A stretch of 64,000 nucleotides of DNA, taken from NCBI GenBank assembly GCA_964436865.1, contig CAYTFK010000003.1, positions 1 to 64,000 of the forward strand, in the 5' to 3' direction. The position numbers and the translations under genes are program-made. Under the pieces are notes generated by a model. It saw only the letters and a program-made list of their open reading frames with translations. It was not told where the DNA came from and did not search any database. Source of the stretch: JAXGPP01 sp964436865. GTDB lineage: Bacteria > Planctomycetota > Planctomycetia > Pirellulales > Thermoguttaceae. Below, piece after piece: positions 8,314 through 17,748 of the stretch (within the stretch, counting starts at the first letter, position 1; each line of letters begins with the position of its first letter).

Positions 8314-11300
8314 ATGAATATCTGGGATCTCTGCATCCGGCGTCCGGTCTTCACCGTGATGCTCGTCTCGGCGCCGATCGTGATGGGCTTGATGGCCTAT
8401 CTCAACATGGGCGTGGACCTGCTTCCGAACGTGGAAATGCCGGTGGTGGTCGTCACCACGACGCTCAAGGGGGCGGGCGTGGAGGAGATGGAGACCAGCG
8501 TCACCAAGCCGCTGGAGGAGATCATCAACACGGTCTCCGGCATCGACGAGCTGAGGAGCACCACCAAGGAAGGCATCTCGGTGATCACGGTGACGTTCAT
8601 CCTGGAGAAGGACCGCGACGTCGCCGCGCAAGAAGTCCGCGACAAGATCAGCACGGTGCTCGCCAAGCTACCCGTGGGGACCGATTCGCCGATCATCGAC
8701 AAGTTTGACACGAATGCCATGCCGGTGATGACGATCGCCGTGTCGGGCAACCGCCCGATGCAGGAGATCACCGAGATCGCGCGCAAGCAGATCAAGGAGA
8801 ACCTCGAGGGGCTGCCGGGCGTGGGCGCCGTGATTCTGGTCGGCGGCCGGCAGCGGGCGATCAATATTTACATCGACACCAGCAAGCTGGCGGCCTACGG
8901 CCTGTCGATCGAGGACGCGCGCCGGGCGGTGATTACGCAGAACCTGGAGCTGCCGGGCGGCCGCGTCGACCAGGGCTCGCAGGAACTCGTGCTCCGCACG
9001 ATGGGCCGCGTCGAGGACGTGGCGGCGTTCAACGAGCTGATCGTGGCCAACCAGAACGGCTACCCGGTGCGGATCAAGGACATCGGCCGCGTCGAGGACA
9101 CCTTCGAGGAGCCGCGCGGCCTGGCCCGCCTGAACGGCCAGAACGCGGTGAGCCTGGTCGTGCAGAAGCAGTCGGGCGACAACACGGTGAAGGTCGTGCA
9201 GAACGTGGAGAAGCGGCTCCACCAGCTATTGGACGTGTTGCCGCCGGATATCGACACTTTTGTCGTCAAGGACCAGTCGACGTTCATCGAGCGGTCGATC
9301 CACGAGGTGAACTTCCACCTCGTGATCGCGGCGGTGCTGGTGGCCCTGACGATCATGCTCTTCATCCAGGACTGGCGGACCACGCTCATCGCCAGCCTGG
9401 CGATTCCGGCGTCGATCATCACCACGTACGCCTTCATGCAGCTCATGGGCTACACGCTCAACAACATCACCATGCTGGGGCTGATCCTGGCCATCGGCAT
9501 CGTGATCGACGACGCGGTGGTGATCAACGAGAACATCTTCCGGCACATGGAAGAACACGGCTACTCGGCCCGCAAGGCGGCCTCGACCGCCACCGGTGAA
9601 ATCGCCCTGGCCGTGATGGCCACGACGATGTCGCTGCTGGTCATCTTCCTCCCCGTGGTCTTCATGGGGGGACGCATCGGCATGTTCTTCTCCAGTTTCG
9701 GCGGAACGGTGGCCTTTGCCATCTTCATGAGCCTGTGCGTCTCGTTCACCATGACGCCGATGCTCTGCTCGCGGTTCCTCAAGCTGAAGAAAGGGCACGG
9801 CGGCAGTTCGAAGTCGAACTTCATCTGGCGGGCTGTCGAAGAGAGCTACATGGCAATCCTTCGCGGCTCGCTGCGGCACCGCTGGGCGGTCGTCGCGGCC
9901 ACCGTCGGCCTGTTCGCCGTCACCCCGCTGCTGTTCAAGGTTATCGGCTTCGACTTCATGCCGCGCGACGACCAGAGCGAGTTCGAGGTGGCGATCACGC
10001 TACCCGAAGGCTACACGCTGGACCGCGCCGACAAGCTCTTCGCCGAGATCGAAGGGCGGCTGAAGACGCTCCGCGGCGTGACCGACGTATTCACCACCAT
10101 CGGCGACACCACGGGCCGCGTGGCCCGCGGCCAGGGGGACGTCACCACCGGCACGATCTACGCGCGCCTCATCGACCTGGAAGAGCGGCAGCGTTCGAAC
10201 TTCGACTTCACCTACTGGATGAACGCGATTCGCGGCATTAAGGAGAGCAACGACCGGTACTTCAGCCAGTTCGATGTCCAGGCCGACGCCCGGCGGATCA
10301 TGCAGGATTATCCCGAACTCCGGGTGGCCGTGCAGGACGTTTCGCTTTTTGGCGGCTCGGGTTTCCGCCAGGCGATGATCGATTTCAACATCCGCGGACC
10401 CGACCTCGACAAGCTCCAGGAGATTGTGGGAACGAAGGGGGTCGGCGGTCAGCCGGGTACGGGCGTGCTGGGCTGGATGGAGCAGCACGGGGCGTTCCTC
10501 GACCTCGACACGAGTCTCTCGCTCCGCAAACCGGAGCTCCGCGTCCACATCGACCGCCAGCGGGCCTCCGATCTGGGCATCCCGGTCCAGACGATCGCCT
10601 CGTCGCTCAACGTGCTGGTGGGTGGCGAGCCCGTGTCGAAGTACAAAGATGATGCGATCGGCGAGCAGTACGACGTCTGGCTGCGGGCCGACCTGAAAGA
10701 CCGCAACGACCGCGAGTCGGTGAGCCGGCTGATGATCCCGTCGCCCAAGGCGGGGCTCGTCGAGTTGAGCAACCTCGCGCGGCTCGAACCCGCCCAGGGC
10801 CCGGCGACGATCGACCGCTACAAGATGCAGCGGCAGGTGGTGATCACGGCGAATCTCGTAGACGGCTTCGCTCTGGGCGACGCCGTGGAGCAGCTTTCCG
10901 AGCACGTCAGGTCGATGGACCTGCCGGCGAACTACCAGTGGGAGTTCCTCGGCCGGGCCAAGGTGATGGGCGAGTCGAACAACAACTTCCTTATCGCCTT
11001 CCTCACCAGCTTCCTGTTCATGTACATGATCCTGGCCGCCCAGTTCGAGAGCTTCGTGCACCCGATCACGATCCTGCTGGCGCTGCCCCTGACGCTGCCG
11101 TTCGCCCTGATCTCGCTCATCCTGCTGCGGACCAACCTCGACATTTATGCGATGTTCGGCCTGTTCATGCTGTTCGGCATCGTGAAGAAGAACGGCATCT
11201 TGCAGGTCGACTACACCAACATCCTGCGTTCGCGCGGGCTGCCGCGGGACGAGGCGATCCTCGAGGCCAACCGCACCCGACTGCGGCCGATCCTCATGAC

Positions 11301-11766
11301 CACCGTGATGCTCATTGCGGCGATGATCCCTATTGCCCTGGGGCGCGGTCCCGGCGCCGCGTCACGTGCAAGTTTGGCGAAAGTGATTCTCGGCGGTCAG
11401 ACGCTGTCGCTCCTGTTGACCCTCCTGGTCACGCCGGTGGCCTATTCGCTGTGGGACGACGTCGCCCGGCTGGGCGCGTGGCTCGGACGAAAGCTGCGCC
11501 GCTCAGGCGAGGAAGAAGAGGAGAAGGAGTCGACCGCGACCGCCCTGCACGAGGAGCCCGATGAGCGGCACGAAGAACTGGCCGCGGCCGCGGTCGATAC
11601 AAGCCAGGAAACGCTGACCGGAGTGCAACTCGACACGCTGGTGCTCGCCGGCAACCACGGCCACCCGGAAACGGTCGTTGCCCACACTGGCCACGGAAAC
11701 GGCAATGGCAGCAGCAGCCACATCCACGCTGCCTCGCACGCGACCCATCAAACGGCAGATCGCTAG
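8314..11766 (+). CDS. RND family efflux transporter permease (HAE1/AcrB type)
   Basis: An 1150-residue proton-driven pump starting 49 bp after the adaptor. It shows the RND layout: TM1 after NIWDLCIRRPVFTVML, a large periplasmic loop, TM2-6 with the proton-relay pair in GIVIDDAVVINENIF (near residue 400), a second loop, and TM8-12 with FGIVKKNGILQVDY (near 957), whose lysine completes the relay. The transport core ends near residue 1055; the last ~90 residues are an unusual charged then His/Gly/Ser-rich cytoplasmic tail. Substrate cannot be read from sequence. Confidence 0.92.
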   Translation: MNIWDLCIRRPVFTVMLVSAPIVMGLMAYLNMGVDLLPNVEMPVVVVTTTLKGAGVEEMETSVTKPLEEIINTVSGIDELRSTTKEGISVITVTFILEKDRDVAAQEVRDKISTVLAKLPVGTDSPIIDKFDTNAMPVMTIAVSGNRPMQEITEIARKQIKENLEGLPGVGAVILVGGRQRAINIYIDTSKLAAYGLSIEDARRAVITQNLELPGGRVDQGSQELVLRTMGRVEDVAAFNELIVANQNGYPVRIKDIGRVEDTFEEPRGLARLNGQNAVSLVVQKQSGDNTVKVVQNVEKRLHQLLDVLPPDIDTFVVKDQSTFIERSIHEVNFHLVIAAVLVALTIMLFIQDWRTTLIASLAIPASIITTYAFMQLMGYTLNNITMLGLILAIGIVIDDAVVINENIFRHMEEHGYSARKAASTATGEIALAVMATTMSLLVIFLPVVFMGGRIGMFFSSFGGTVAFAIFMSLCVSFTMTPMLCSRFLKLKKGHGGSSKSNFIWRAVEESYMAILRGSLRHRWAVVAATVGLFAVTPLLFKVIGFDFMPRDDQSEFEVAITLPEGYTLDRADKLFAEIEGRLKTLRGVTDVFTTIGDTTGRVARGQGDVTTGTIYARLIDLEERQRSNFDFTYWMNAIRGIKESNDRYFSQFDVQADARRIMQDYPELRVAVQDVSLFGGSGFRQAMIDFNIRGPDLDKLQEIVGTKGVGGQPGTGVLGWMEQHGAFLDLDTSLSLRKPELRVHIDRQRASDLGIPVQTIASSLNVLVGGEPVSKYKDDAIGEQYDVWLRADLKDRNDRESVSRLMIPSPKAGLVELSNLARLEPAQGPATIDRYKMQRQVVITANLVDGFALGDAVEQLSEHVRSMDLPANYQWEFLGRAKVMGESNNNFLIAFLTSFLFMYMILAAQFESFVHPITILLALPLTLPFALISLILLRTNLDIYAMFGLFMLFGIVKKNGILQVDYTNILRSRGLPRDEAILEANRTRLRPILMTTVMLIAAMIPIALGRGPGAASRASLAKVILGGQTLSLLLTLLVTPVAYSLWDDVARLGAWLGRKLRRSGEEEEEKESTATALHEEPDERHEELAAAAVDTSQETLTGVQLDTLVLAGNHGHPETVVAHTGHGNGNGSSSHIHAASHATHQTADR

Positions 11767-11783
11767 CCGCCGAGCGACGTGCT

Positions 11784-11954
11784 TCAGCCCTTCAGCTTTG
11801 CCAGATGATCGGCCTGGCGGCGGTAGACTTCGGCGTGGTGGAGATAGGTCTTCCGCCGGGGCGTGCTCTTCACCGTCCGCGCCAGCCGCTCGTACTTGTC
11901 TGCCAGCGCCTGCTTGACCGTGATGCGGTTCTCGAGTTCGCTCTGCTTGGTCAC
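11784..11954 (-). CDS. Small conserved planctomycete-type hypothetical protein (56 aa)
   Basis: A GTG at 11954 behind AGGAAA opens 56 codons: TKQSELENRITVKQALADK, then YERLARTVKSTPRRKTYLHH and AEVYRRQADHLAKLKG. The composition is strongly basic and helical, and the pattern KYERLA...KRK...LxHAExYRRQAxxL is one I associate with short planctomycete proteins of unknown function. It is convergent with the RND permease, 17 bp away. A helical nucleic-acid-binding or chaperone-like role is conceivable but unsupported. Confidence 0.6.
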   Translation of the reverse strand: MTKQSELENRITVKQALADKYERLARTVKSTPRRKTYLHHAEVYRRQADHLAKLKG

Positions 11955-12092
11955 GTGAGTTTCCTTTTTCGGTAGTGCGTCCGGCGCACTGTCGTTACCG
12001 GATCAAGTCGTGGGATTGCCGGCGCAATGCCGGCCGAACTCAAAACGATATCGCACCGACAAACAGTGCACAATCCCCGGCAGAGGGGGTCG

Positions 12093-15000
12093 TTACTCCG
12101 CGGAGACAACCCACCCCCACGCCGACCGCGGCGGGAAGGTCAGCTCTCGCTCGACCTTTCGGGGCAGGGAGATGCGATCACATTCCCCGTCGGCCGTAAT
12201 TCGCACCGCCGCAAACTTCTCTCCCGGCAAGCCATAGTCGCCGGCGTCGAAATGCAGCGTGGCGGTCACGGGCTCGTCCCCCACGTTGGCCCAGAGCATC
12301 ACCAGCCGGTTCTCGGTCGGCAATCGCCACGCCCCAGCCATCACGGCGTCGGTCGTCACCGGCCACTCGCCCGACCACTGCCAGTCGGCCGTCACGCGAG
12401 GGATCTCGCCGGCCAGTTTGGGCGGGCGGGCCATCTCTCCAGCATGGAAGAACCGCCGCTGGTTCCATCGCAGCCGTACAACCTCTCGGAAGAACTCGGC
12501 CGATTCCGGTTCGTCGACCACCTGGGGATGGATCCAGCCGATCTGCTCGCCCCAGACAAGCTGCTGGGCCGCTTTCATCCGCAGGGCGAGTGCTTTCGTC
12601 GGTCCGCCGCGGTACGCGCGGCCGAACATCTGCACCGCACCGCCGTAGACTGCCGGAAACGCGGGCACCTGGCCGTCGTATTGCCAGTGCCAGGTGAGAT
12701 AGCCGTCGAAGACGTGAATGTACGGCTCGGCGTTGCACTCGGTGGTCAGCATGCGATCGGCTGCCATCTCGCGATGGATGTCTCCGAGCATCTGCCAGTA
12801 GGCTTCGGTCCACCAGTGGCCGCCCCCGGTCGGATGGCCGTGCGACCGATCGAAGCAGAGCATCGGCTTGGCCGCGGCGACCTGGTCGATGTACACGCCG
12901 TGCACGCCGCACTCATTCATCAGACGCAGAACGATCTCTTTGACCTTATCCTGCCACACGCCGGTGGCCGGGCACATCACACCGAGCGCCACGCGGCTGC
13001 CGTCCGACTCCTTGCTGCCATACATTTCGGTGTACGGCTGGCCTTCTTCATCCTTGGTGACTGCCGGCCTGGCGACGCTCGTGAACTGAAAATCTTCCAG
13101 CCCCTTGTCCCGCGTGTCCCACAGCCGCCCGTTGATGTAGGGCATCACATGCACGCCCGATCGCTGCAACTCCTCGACGGCTGCAGGAAAACCGTCCTTG
13201 GTCGGGAAGTAGTGCGGATAGTCGTTGTCGAACGGAATCTGGTGCCACGAGTACCAGTGGAAGCCCACCGGCACCCCGAGCTTCTCGGCGAATTTCTTCA
13301 CCGCCGGAACGACGTCGGCCGGCGCGCCGCCCGTCATCGCCCACACGGGCAGTTCGCGCATCCAGGGCGGCGTGTCCTCGCGTCCCTCGGGGCCAAGCCG
13401 GGGATACCACTTCGCCTCGCGCCGCACCCAGTCGCGATAGATCACCGCCGCGTCGAACCAGTCGCCGCGGAAAAGTTGCCATACGGCCTTGCCGCTGAAC
13501 TCGAAACCATTGCCGGGCCGGTCAATATCCGGGGCCGGGTGGTCGAACGCCATAACCACTGCACGTTCTTGCGGCCGGCTTTCCACGACCACTTCTTTCG
13601 TACTTCCCCAGGGGTCGTGGGTGGCCACATAGAGGCCGGGCTGGTCTCCGCTGCCATACGCGGCGGCGAACATCATGCTCGTCCAGCCGCTGGGATACGT
13701 ACCGGAGAAGCGAAACGGCCGTCGCCAGACACCCGCCTGGACTTCCCCCGCGCAGCGCGGGAACAACACCCGGGCATCCGGGCCGAGTTCACCGACGGCG
13801 ACCTGTGGGAAGATGACATTCCGCACACACCAAGGGGCCGGCACGTCGGCTACCTTCAGCGTCCACTCAATGGCCGGGGCCGCGGCGGCCGCCTCGGCGG
13901 TGGCGGTGATCGAAAGGCCACCCAGCCGGCCATCCTTCGGCCGCTGCCAGCGAAGCTGAAGCGACCGCTGCGCCCCGTCGGCGCTGATCGCTTCGACGGC
14001 CTGCCACCCAGCGTCGGCCGTCAGAACGGTTTCTTGCTTGGTGTCCAGATTCCGCACGGTGACGGCAAACAGCGGCAGCACTCGCGACGCAAGAAGCTGA
14101 GTGCCGCCGCGGGCGTCGAGAAGCTGGAGCAGTTGCAGGCCATCGGAAGTCTTTTCGATGACCATTCCCAGTTCGCCGGCAGAGAGGCTGCTCCAATGCG
14201 CCGGCAGTTCTCCTTCGGCGGCCCGCAGTGCTTCCTCGAATCGGCCCTGCGACTGGAGCTGTTCGGCCACAGCCACCCGTCGCCATCGCGCCTGCCCATC
14301 GGCGGCCGGCAGCCGCTCGGCCTCGGCACGAGCCTGATCGATCCTTTGGGCCACACGGTCCACGGTTACGGTGAGCCGGCCGTCTCGCGGCAATGTGCCG
14401 AGCGCTCGGGGAGCGGCCTTCCATGGTTCTTCCTCGCTCGCCAGCCAAAGCCAGGCGGAGAGCCGCCGCTCGGCGCCGGACATGCCGGTCCAGGCTGCAT
14501 CGGCGTGCGCATGCAGGTAGCTGTCGTAGCCCTTGCCTCTGCCGTCATAGACCATCATTCGGCCCGATTCGAGCAGGCCGATCGTGTTGCGGCTGTCTGA
14601 AACCGCCGCCCAGCCGCCGAAGCTATTACTCTTCTCGTTCCCGCTGAACTCGCCTTCCTGGAACGGTTCGCCGCCGGCCCAGCGAGTGAACGTTTCGCCG
14701 GGGTGTAGCTCGAAGAAGTGCATCTCCTGCCAGTCAATCGGCTCCCGCTGCCGCTGTATCGCGCTGACATAGACCAACGGGCGGTCGTGGAGGTAGCACC
14801 AGTCATAGATCGCTTCCGGCTGCGAAGGAGGCTGCTCACCGGCCGCGGTCACGAAGCGGGCGCGGACGCGGACCACCGTCGCCAACGGTCCCGCGGCGAT
14901 TCGTTCGACTCGGGCATCTCGGTCATCGGCCAGCCGATAGGCCTTCTTCTCGGCGCTGTAGGCCCGATCTTGCCACACGAGACCTTCAATCGCCGGACCA

Positions 15001-15437
15001 CCGGCAAACGAAATTCGGCACGGCAGCCCGCCTGCCTGCTGCGGATCGTGAACGACGGCCCATCCCGGCATCCGAACCGTGCCGTCCCAGTCGGGCATCG
15101 GCTTCGGCTCGCCCGCCTCGATCCGCAAGCGGGCGCTGCCGCTGGCCGGAAGCTTCACGAGGGCCGTTCCGGCAACGCGATCGGTTGCGTGGTAGTCGGC
15201 ATCGGGCAGCAGTTGAAAGGGGATTTCTTGCCCGTCTTCCGCCACGGCACGCAGGCCATTTGGGTCGATCGGACCGGATTTGCACCACCGCGCAGCGGCC
15301 GTGAGATCGACCGCCGCCATCACCAGGCCGTCGCTCGGCGCGCCCTCCACCATGAGCACGATCTCATCGGCACGGGCGATCCCGCCTGCGGCGGCGCAAG
15401 CCGCGATCAGTCCCAGAATCCACAGCAGATGTCGCAT
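12093..15437 (-). CDS. Large secreted DUF6259-type glycoside-hydrolase-like protein
   Basis: A 1114-residue protein from the ATG at 15437 (GGGAGG upstream) with a signal peptide MRHLLWILGLIAACAAAGG ending before ADEIV. The first half is beta-sandwich-like; the second is a probable TIM barrel with HWYSWHQIPFDNDYPHYFP near residue 730, GVHVMPYINGRLWD, MCPATGVWQDKV, GVHGVYIDQVAAAKP and TECNAEPYIHVFDGYL, and a C-terminal beta domain. This order matches DUF6259 proteins, predicted carbohydrate hydrolases without an assigned substrate. The Asp in YIDQ and the Glu in TECNAE are candidate catalytic acids (inference). It is the last gene of a three-gene run, 34 bp after the TIM-barrel gene. Confidence 0.75.
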   Translation of the reverse strand: MRHLLWILGLIAACAAAGGIARADEIVLMVEGAPSDGLVMAAVDLTAAARWCKSGPIDPNGLRAVAEDGQEIPFQLLPDADYHATDRVAGTALVKLPASGSARLRIEAGEPKPMPDWDGTVRMPGWAVVHDPQQAGGLPCRISFAGGPAIEGLVWQDRAYSAEKKAYRLADDRDARVERIAAGPLATVVRVRARFVTAAGEQPPSQPEAIYDWCYLHDRPLVYVSAIQRQREPIDWQEMHFFELHPGETFTRWAGGEPFQEGEFSGNEKSNSFGGWAAVSDSRNTIGLLESGRMMVYDGRGKGYDSYLHAHADAAWTGMSGAERRLSAWLWLASEEEPWKAAPRALGTLPRDGRLTVTVDRVAQRIDQARAEAERLPAADGQARWRRVAVAEQLQSQGRFEEALRAAEGELPAHWSSLSAGELGMVIEKTSDGLQLLQLLDARGGTQLLASRVLPLFAVTVRNLDTKQETVLTADAGWQAVEAISADGAQRSLQLRWQRPKDGRLGGLSITATAEAAAAAPAIEWTLKVADVPAPWCVRNVIFPQVAVGELGPDARVLFPRCAGEVQAGVWRRPFRFSGTYPSGWTSMMFAAAYGSGDQPGLYVATHDPWGSTKEVVVESRPQERAVVMAFDHPAPDIDRPGNGFEFSGKAVWQLFRGDWFDAAVIYRDWVRREAKWYPRLGPEGREDTPPWMRELPVWAMTGGAPADVVPAVKKFAEKLGVPVGFHWYSWHQIPFDNDYPHYFPTKDGFPAAVEELQRSGVHVMPYINGRLWDTRDKGLEDFQFTSVARPAVTKDEEGQPYTEMYGSKESDGSRVALGVMCPATGVWQDKVKEIVLRLMNECGVHGVYIDQVAAAKPMLCFDRSHGHPTGGGHWWTEAYWQMLGDIHREMAADRMLTTECNAEPYIHVFDGYLTWHWQYDGQVPAFPAVYGGAVQMFGRAYRGGPTKALALRMKAAQQLVWGEQIGWIHPQVVDEPESAEFFREVVRLRWNQRRFFHAGEMARPPKLAGEIPRVTADWQWSGEWPVTTDAVMAGAWRLPTENRLVMLWANVGDEPVTATLHFDAGDYGLPGEKFAAVRITADGECDRISLPRKVERELTFPPRSAWGWVVSAE

Positions 15438-15471
15438 CGCTGCCGCCTCCCTTGTCTTGACTCCGATGATC

Positions 15472-16311
15472 CTATGACCGCTGCAGCCGAATCCGCGTGA
15501 ATCGCTCGGTCTGCTCGCGAATCGCCCGTTCGGTCGGCAACCGCTCCATCGAGCTGGCGCCGTAAAACCCATCAATGCCTCGGCAACGCTCCAGGATATA
15601 GTTCGCGTCGTCCGGTTCGGCAATCGGTCCGCCGTGGCACAGCACGAGTATATCCGGGCGGATCGCCTTGGCGGCCTCGGCCATGCGATCGATGATTGGC
15701 ACGCAGTCGTCGAGCGTCTTCGCCGTCTTCGCCCCGATCGAGCCGGCCGTGGTGAGCCCCATATGCGCCACGAGGATATCGGCCCCCGCCTCGGTCATCG
15801 CCCGAGCGTCATCCACGCTGAAAACGTAAGGTGTGGTAAGCAGTTCCATCTCCCGCGCCAGGCGGATCATCGCCACCTCGCGGTCGTAGCCCATACCCGT
15901 CTCTTCCAGGTTGATCCGGAACGAACCGTCGATCAATCCAACCGTGGGGAAGTTCTGCACGCCGGCGAAACCTTCCGCCCGAACGGCCTGGAGAAACCGA
16001 TCCATTCGCCGCATCGGATCGGTCCCGCAAACGCCAGCCAGGACGGGAGTCTTTTTGACGACGGGCAGCACTTCGGCGGCCATCTCGAGGACGATGGCAT
16101 TGGCGTCGCCATAGGGCATCAGCCCTGCCAACGAACCGTGCCCCGCCATGCGGAACCGGCCCGAGTTGTAGATCACGATCAGGTCGATGCCGCCTGCCTC
16201 CTCAAACTTGGCGCTGATGCCGGTCCCTGCCCCGCCGCCGATGATCGGCTGACCTTGCTCGACCTTCTCACGAAAACGGGCGAGGATTTCCGTTCGCGAC
16301 TGGGGCATCAT
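15472..16311 (-). CDS. Phosphoenolpyruvate hydrolase family TIM-barrel protein (Tm-1 C-terminal-half homologue)
   Basis: A 279-residue (beta/alpha)8 protein. GGAGGACAA precedes two adjacent ATGs at 16311 and 16308; either could be used. Diagnostic pieces are PIIGGGAGTGISAKFEEAG, IDLIVIYNSGRFRMAG, GVCGTDPMRRMDRFL, FPTVGLIDGSFR, ADILVAHMGLTTAGSIGAKT and LVLCHGGPIAEPDDANYIL. In plants the same domain is fused behind the UPF0261 domain in the antiviral protein Tm-1; here the two halves are separate neighbouring genes, this one 59 bp downstream of its partner. The PEP-hydrolase name is a family label, not a demonstrated activity for this subgroup. Confidence 0.85.
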   Translation of the reverse strand: MMPQSRTEILARFREKVEQGQPIIGGGAGTGISAKFEEAGGIDLIVIYNSGRFRMAGHGSLAGLMPYGDANAIVLEMAAEVLPVVKKTPVLAGVCGTDPMRRMDRFLQAVRAEGFAGVQNFPTVGLIDGSFRINLEETGMGYDREVAMIRLAREMELLTTPYVFSVDDARAMTEAGADILVAHMGLTTAGSIGAKTAKTLDDCVPIIDRMAEAAKAIRPDILVLCHGGPIAEPDDANYILERCRGIDGFYGASSMERLPTERAIREQTERFTRIRLQRS

Positions 16312-16370
16312 TTGTCCTCCTGTGAAAACGTCTGTTGGAAGCGAGGCTGCGGAAACACGCTGTCCGCGCG

Positions 16371-17600
16371 TCAGGTGGATGCGGCGTTGCCGACCGCGGC
16401 GAGGCTCGCCAAGAGCGTCTGGGCACATCGTGCGGCGAAAACAGGATCGTTGATGTTGGCGTCGACTTCGACGAGCGGGATGTCCTGCCGCAGGTTCTGC
16501 CGCAGGCTCTCATAGAGCGCCGCATCGGCTTCGGGCCACCAGAACGGCCCGTCCGGCGAGTCGATCATGCTGACGCCATTCAAGGGCAGCAGCACCGTCA
16601 CCGGTCCAACGCTCAGGTTGATCTTCTCGGCGAGGATCTCGCCCAGGCGGCGGTTCTCTTCGGGCGTGGTCCGCATCAAGGTGATGTTTGGATTGTGCGG
16701 GTAGAACTTCCGGCCGCGGAATTTCTCGGGAATCGTCTCCGGCGCCCAGAAGTTGACCATGTCGAGGCATCCGGGGGCGACCACTGCGGGAACACCTCGG
16801 CGGGCGGCCGCTTCCAACCGATGGGGCCCGGCGGCCAGCACGCCTCCCACCAGTTCGTCGGCCCATTCGGTCGTGGTGACGTCGAGCACCCCCGATATGA
16901 GGCCCGATTCGACGAGGCTCTCCATGGTCCGGCCGCCGGCGCCAGTGGCGTGGAATACGAGCACCTCGTAGCCGGCTTGTTCGAGCGTCTTCTTGGCGGC
17001 TTCAACACAAGGGGTCGTGTTGCCGAACATCGACGCCGCAACGAGCGGCTTGTCGTCGCCGGCAGGGACCACGCTTTCGACCATCCCAATCACCGCGCCG
17101 GCCGCACGGGCGAAGATTTCGCGGCTGATGCGATTGATCCCCGACACGTCGACGATGCTGGGGATCATCACGATGTCTTTGACTCCCACATACCCGGAGA
17201 CATCGCTTCCGGCGACGGTCGAGACCATCACCTTGGGCACGCCCAGGGGAAGAGCGCGCATCGCCGCGCAAGCCACTGAAGTTCCGCCGCCACCTCCCAG
17301 GGCGAGGATGCCGTCGAAGCGGTTCTCGGCATACAGCCGGGAGACGATTTCCGCTGCGCCACGGGCCATGGCGGCGACGGCTTCGCCGCGGTCCCGCCGG
17401 GCGACAAGCTGCGCCAGATCGGCCCCGCCAGCACGCGCCACCTCGTCACGCGGCACATCGGCGGTGACGACCGCCGGTTCGAGCACGCCGACATCGATCA
17501 CCAGCGTGCGATGCCCGCGGCCCTCGATGCACTGGCGGACGAAGGCATACTCAGTCCCTTTCGTGTCGAGCGCGCCGAGCAAGGCAATCGTCTTGACCAT
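16371..17600 (-). CDS. Tm-1-like ATP-binding domain protein (UPF0261)
   Basis: A 409-residue protein opening MVKTIALLGALDTKGTEYAF. Recognisable blocks are ILALGGGGGTSVACAAMRAL, STVAGSDVSGYVGVKDIVMI, GMVESVVPAGDDKPLVAASM, MFGNTTPCVEAAKK, VFHATGAGGRTMESLV and the C-terminal LPLNGVSMIDSPDGPFWWPE. This is the N-terminal ATP-binding half of the plant Tm-1 architecture. It is the first gene of the run Tm-1 half, TIM-barrel half, DUF6259 enzyme, presumably one transcript. Its ribosome site lies inside a hairpin (17602-17628), which may control translation. Confidence 0.88.
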   Translation of the reverse strand: MVKTIALLGALDTKGTEYAFVRQCIEGRGHRTLVIDVGVLEPAVVTADVPRDEVARAGGADLAQLVARRDRGEAVAAMARGAAEIVSRLYAENRFDGILALGGGGGTSVACAAMRALPLGVPKVMVSTVAGSDVSGYVGVKDIVMIPSIVDVSGINRISREIFARAAGAVIGMVESVVPAGDDKPLVAASMFGNTTPCVEAAKKTLEQAGYEVLVFHATGAGGRTMESLVESGLISGVLDVTTTEWADELVGGVLAAGPHRLEAAARRGVPAVVAPGCLDMVNFWAPETIPEKFRGRKFYPHNPNITLMRTTPEENRRLGEILAEKINLSVGPVTVLLPLNGVSMIDSPDGPFWWPEADAALYESLRQNLRQDIPLVEVDANINDPVFAARCAQTLLASLAAVGNAAST

Positions 17601-17601
17601 G

Positions 17602-17628
17602 ATCAGTCCTCCGCGTACGGAGGCTGAT
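17602..17628 (-). promoter_or_regulatory. Hairpin enclosing the ribosome-binding site of the UPF0261 gene
   Basis: On the mRNA strand ATCAG-CCTCCG, loop TACG, CGGAGG-A-CTGAT forms an 11-bp stem with one bulged A. The 3' arm contains GGAGG, seven bases before the ATG at 17600, so the Shine-Dalgarno is fully paired in the folded state. This could be translational control or a binding site for a dimeric DNA-binding protein. Confidence 0.5.
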
Positions 17629-17748
17629 TATGGCGGGGCCCCGCCGGGCAGGCAATGCTCTGGAGTAGCAACGCCATCCCAGGCCGCTGTCCACTGCGGG
17701 TATCTCTTTCGACGCGAAGCGTCGGGCCAATACGTGCGGCAGCCTGCT

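Noticed and set aside
12027..14600. An 857-codon plus-strand open frame
   Set aside because: Exactly antisense to the DUF6259 gene, His/Arg/Pro-rich with no motifs; a shadow caused by high third-position GC.
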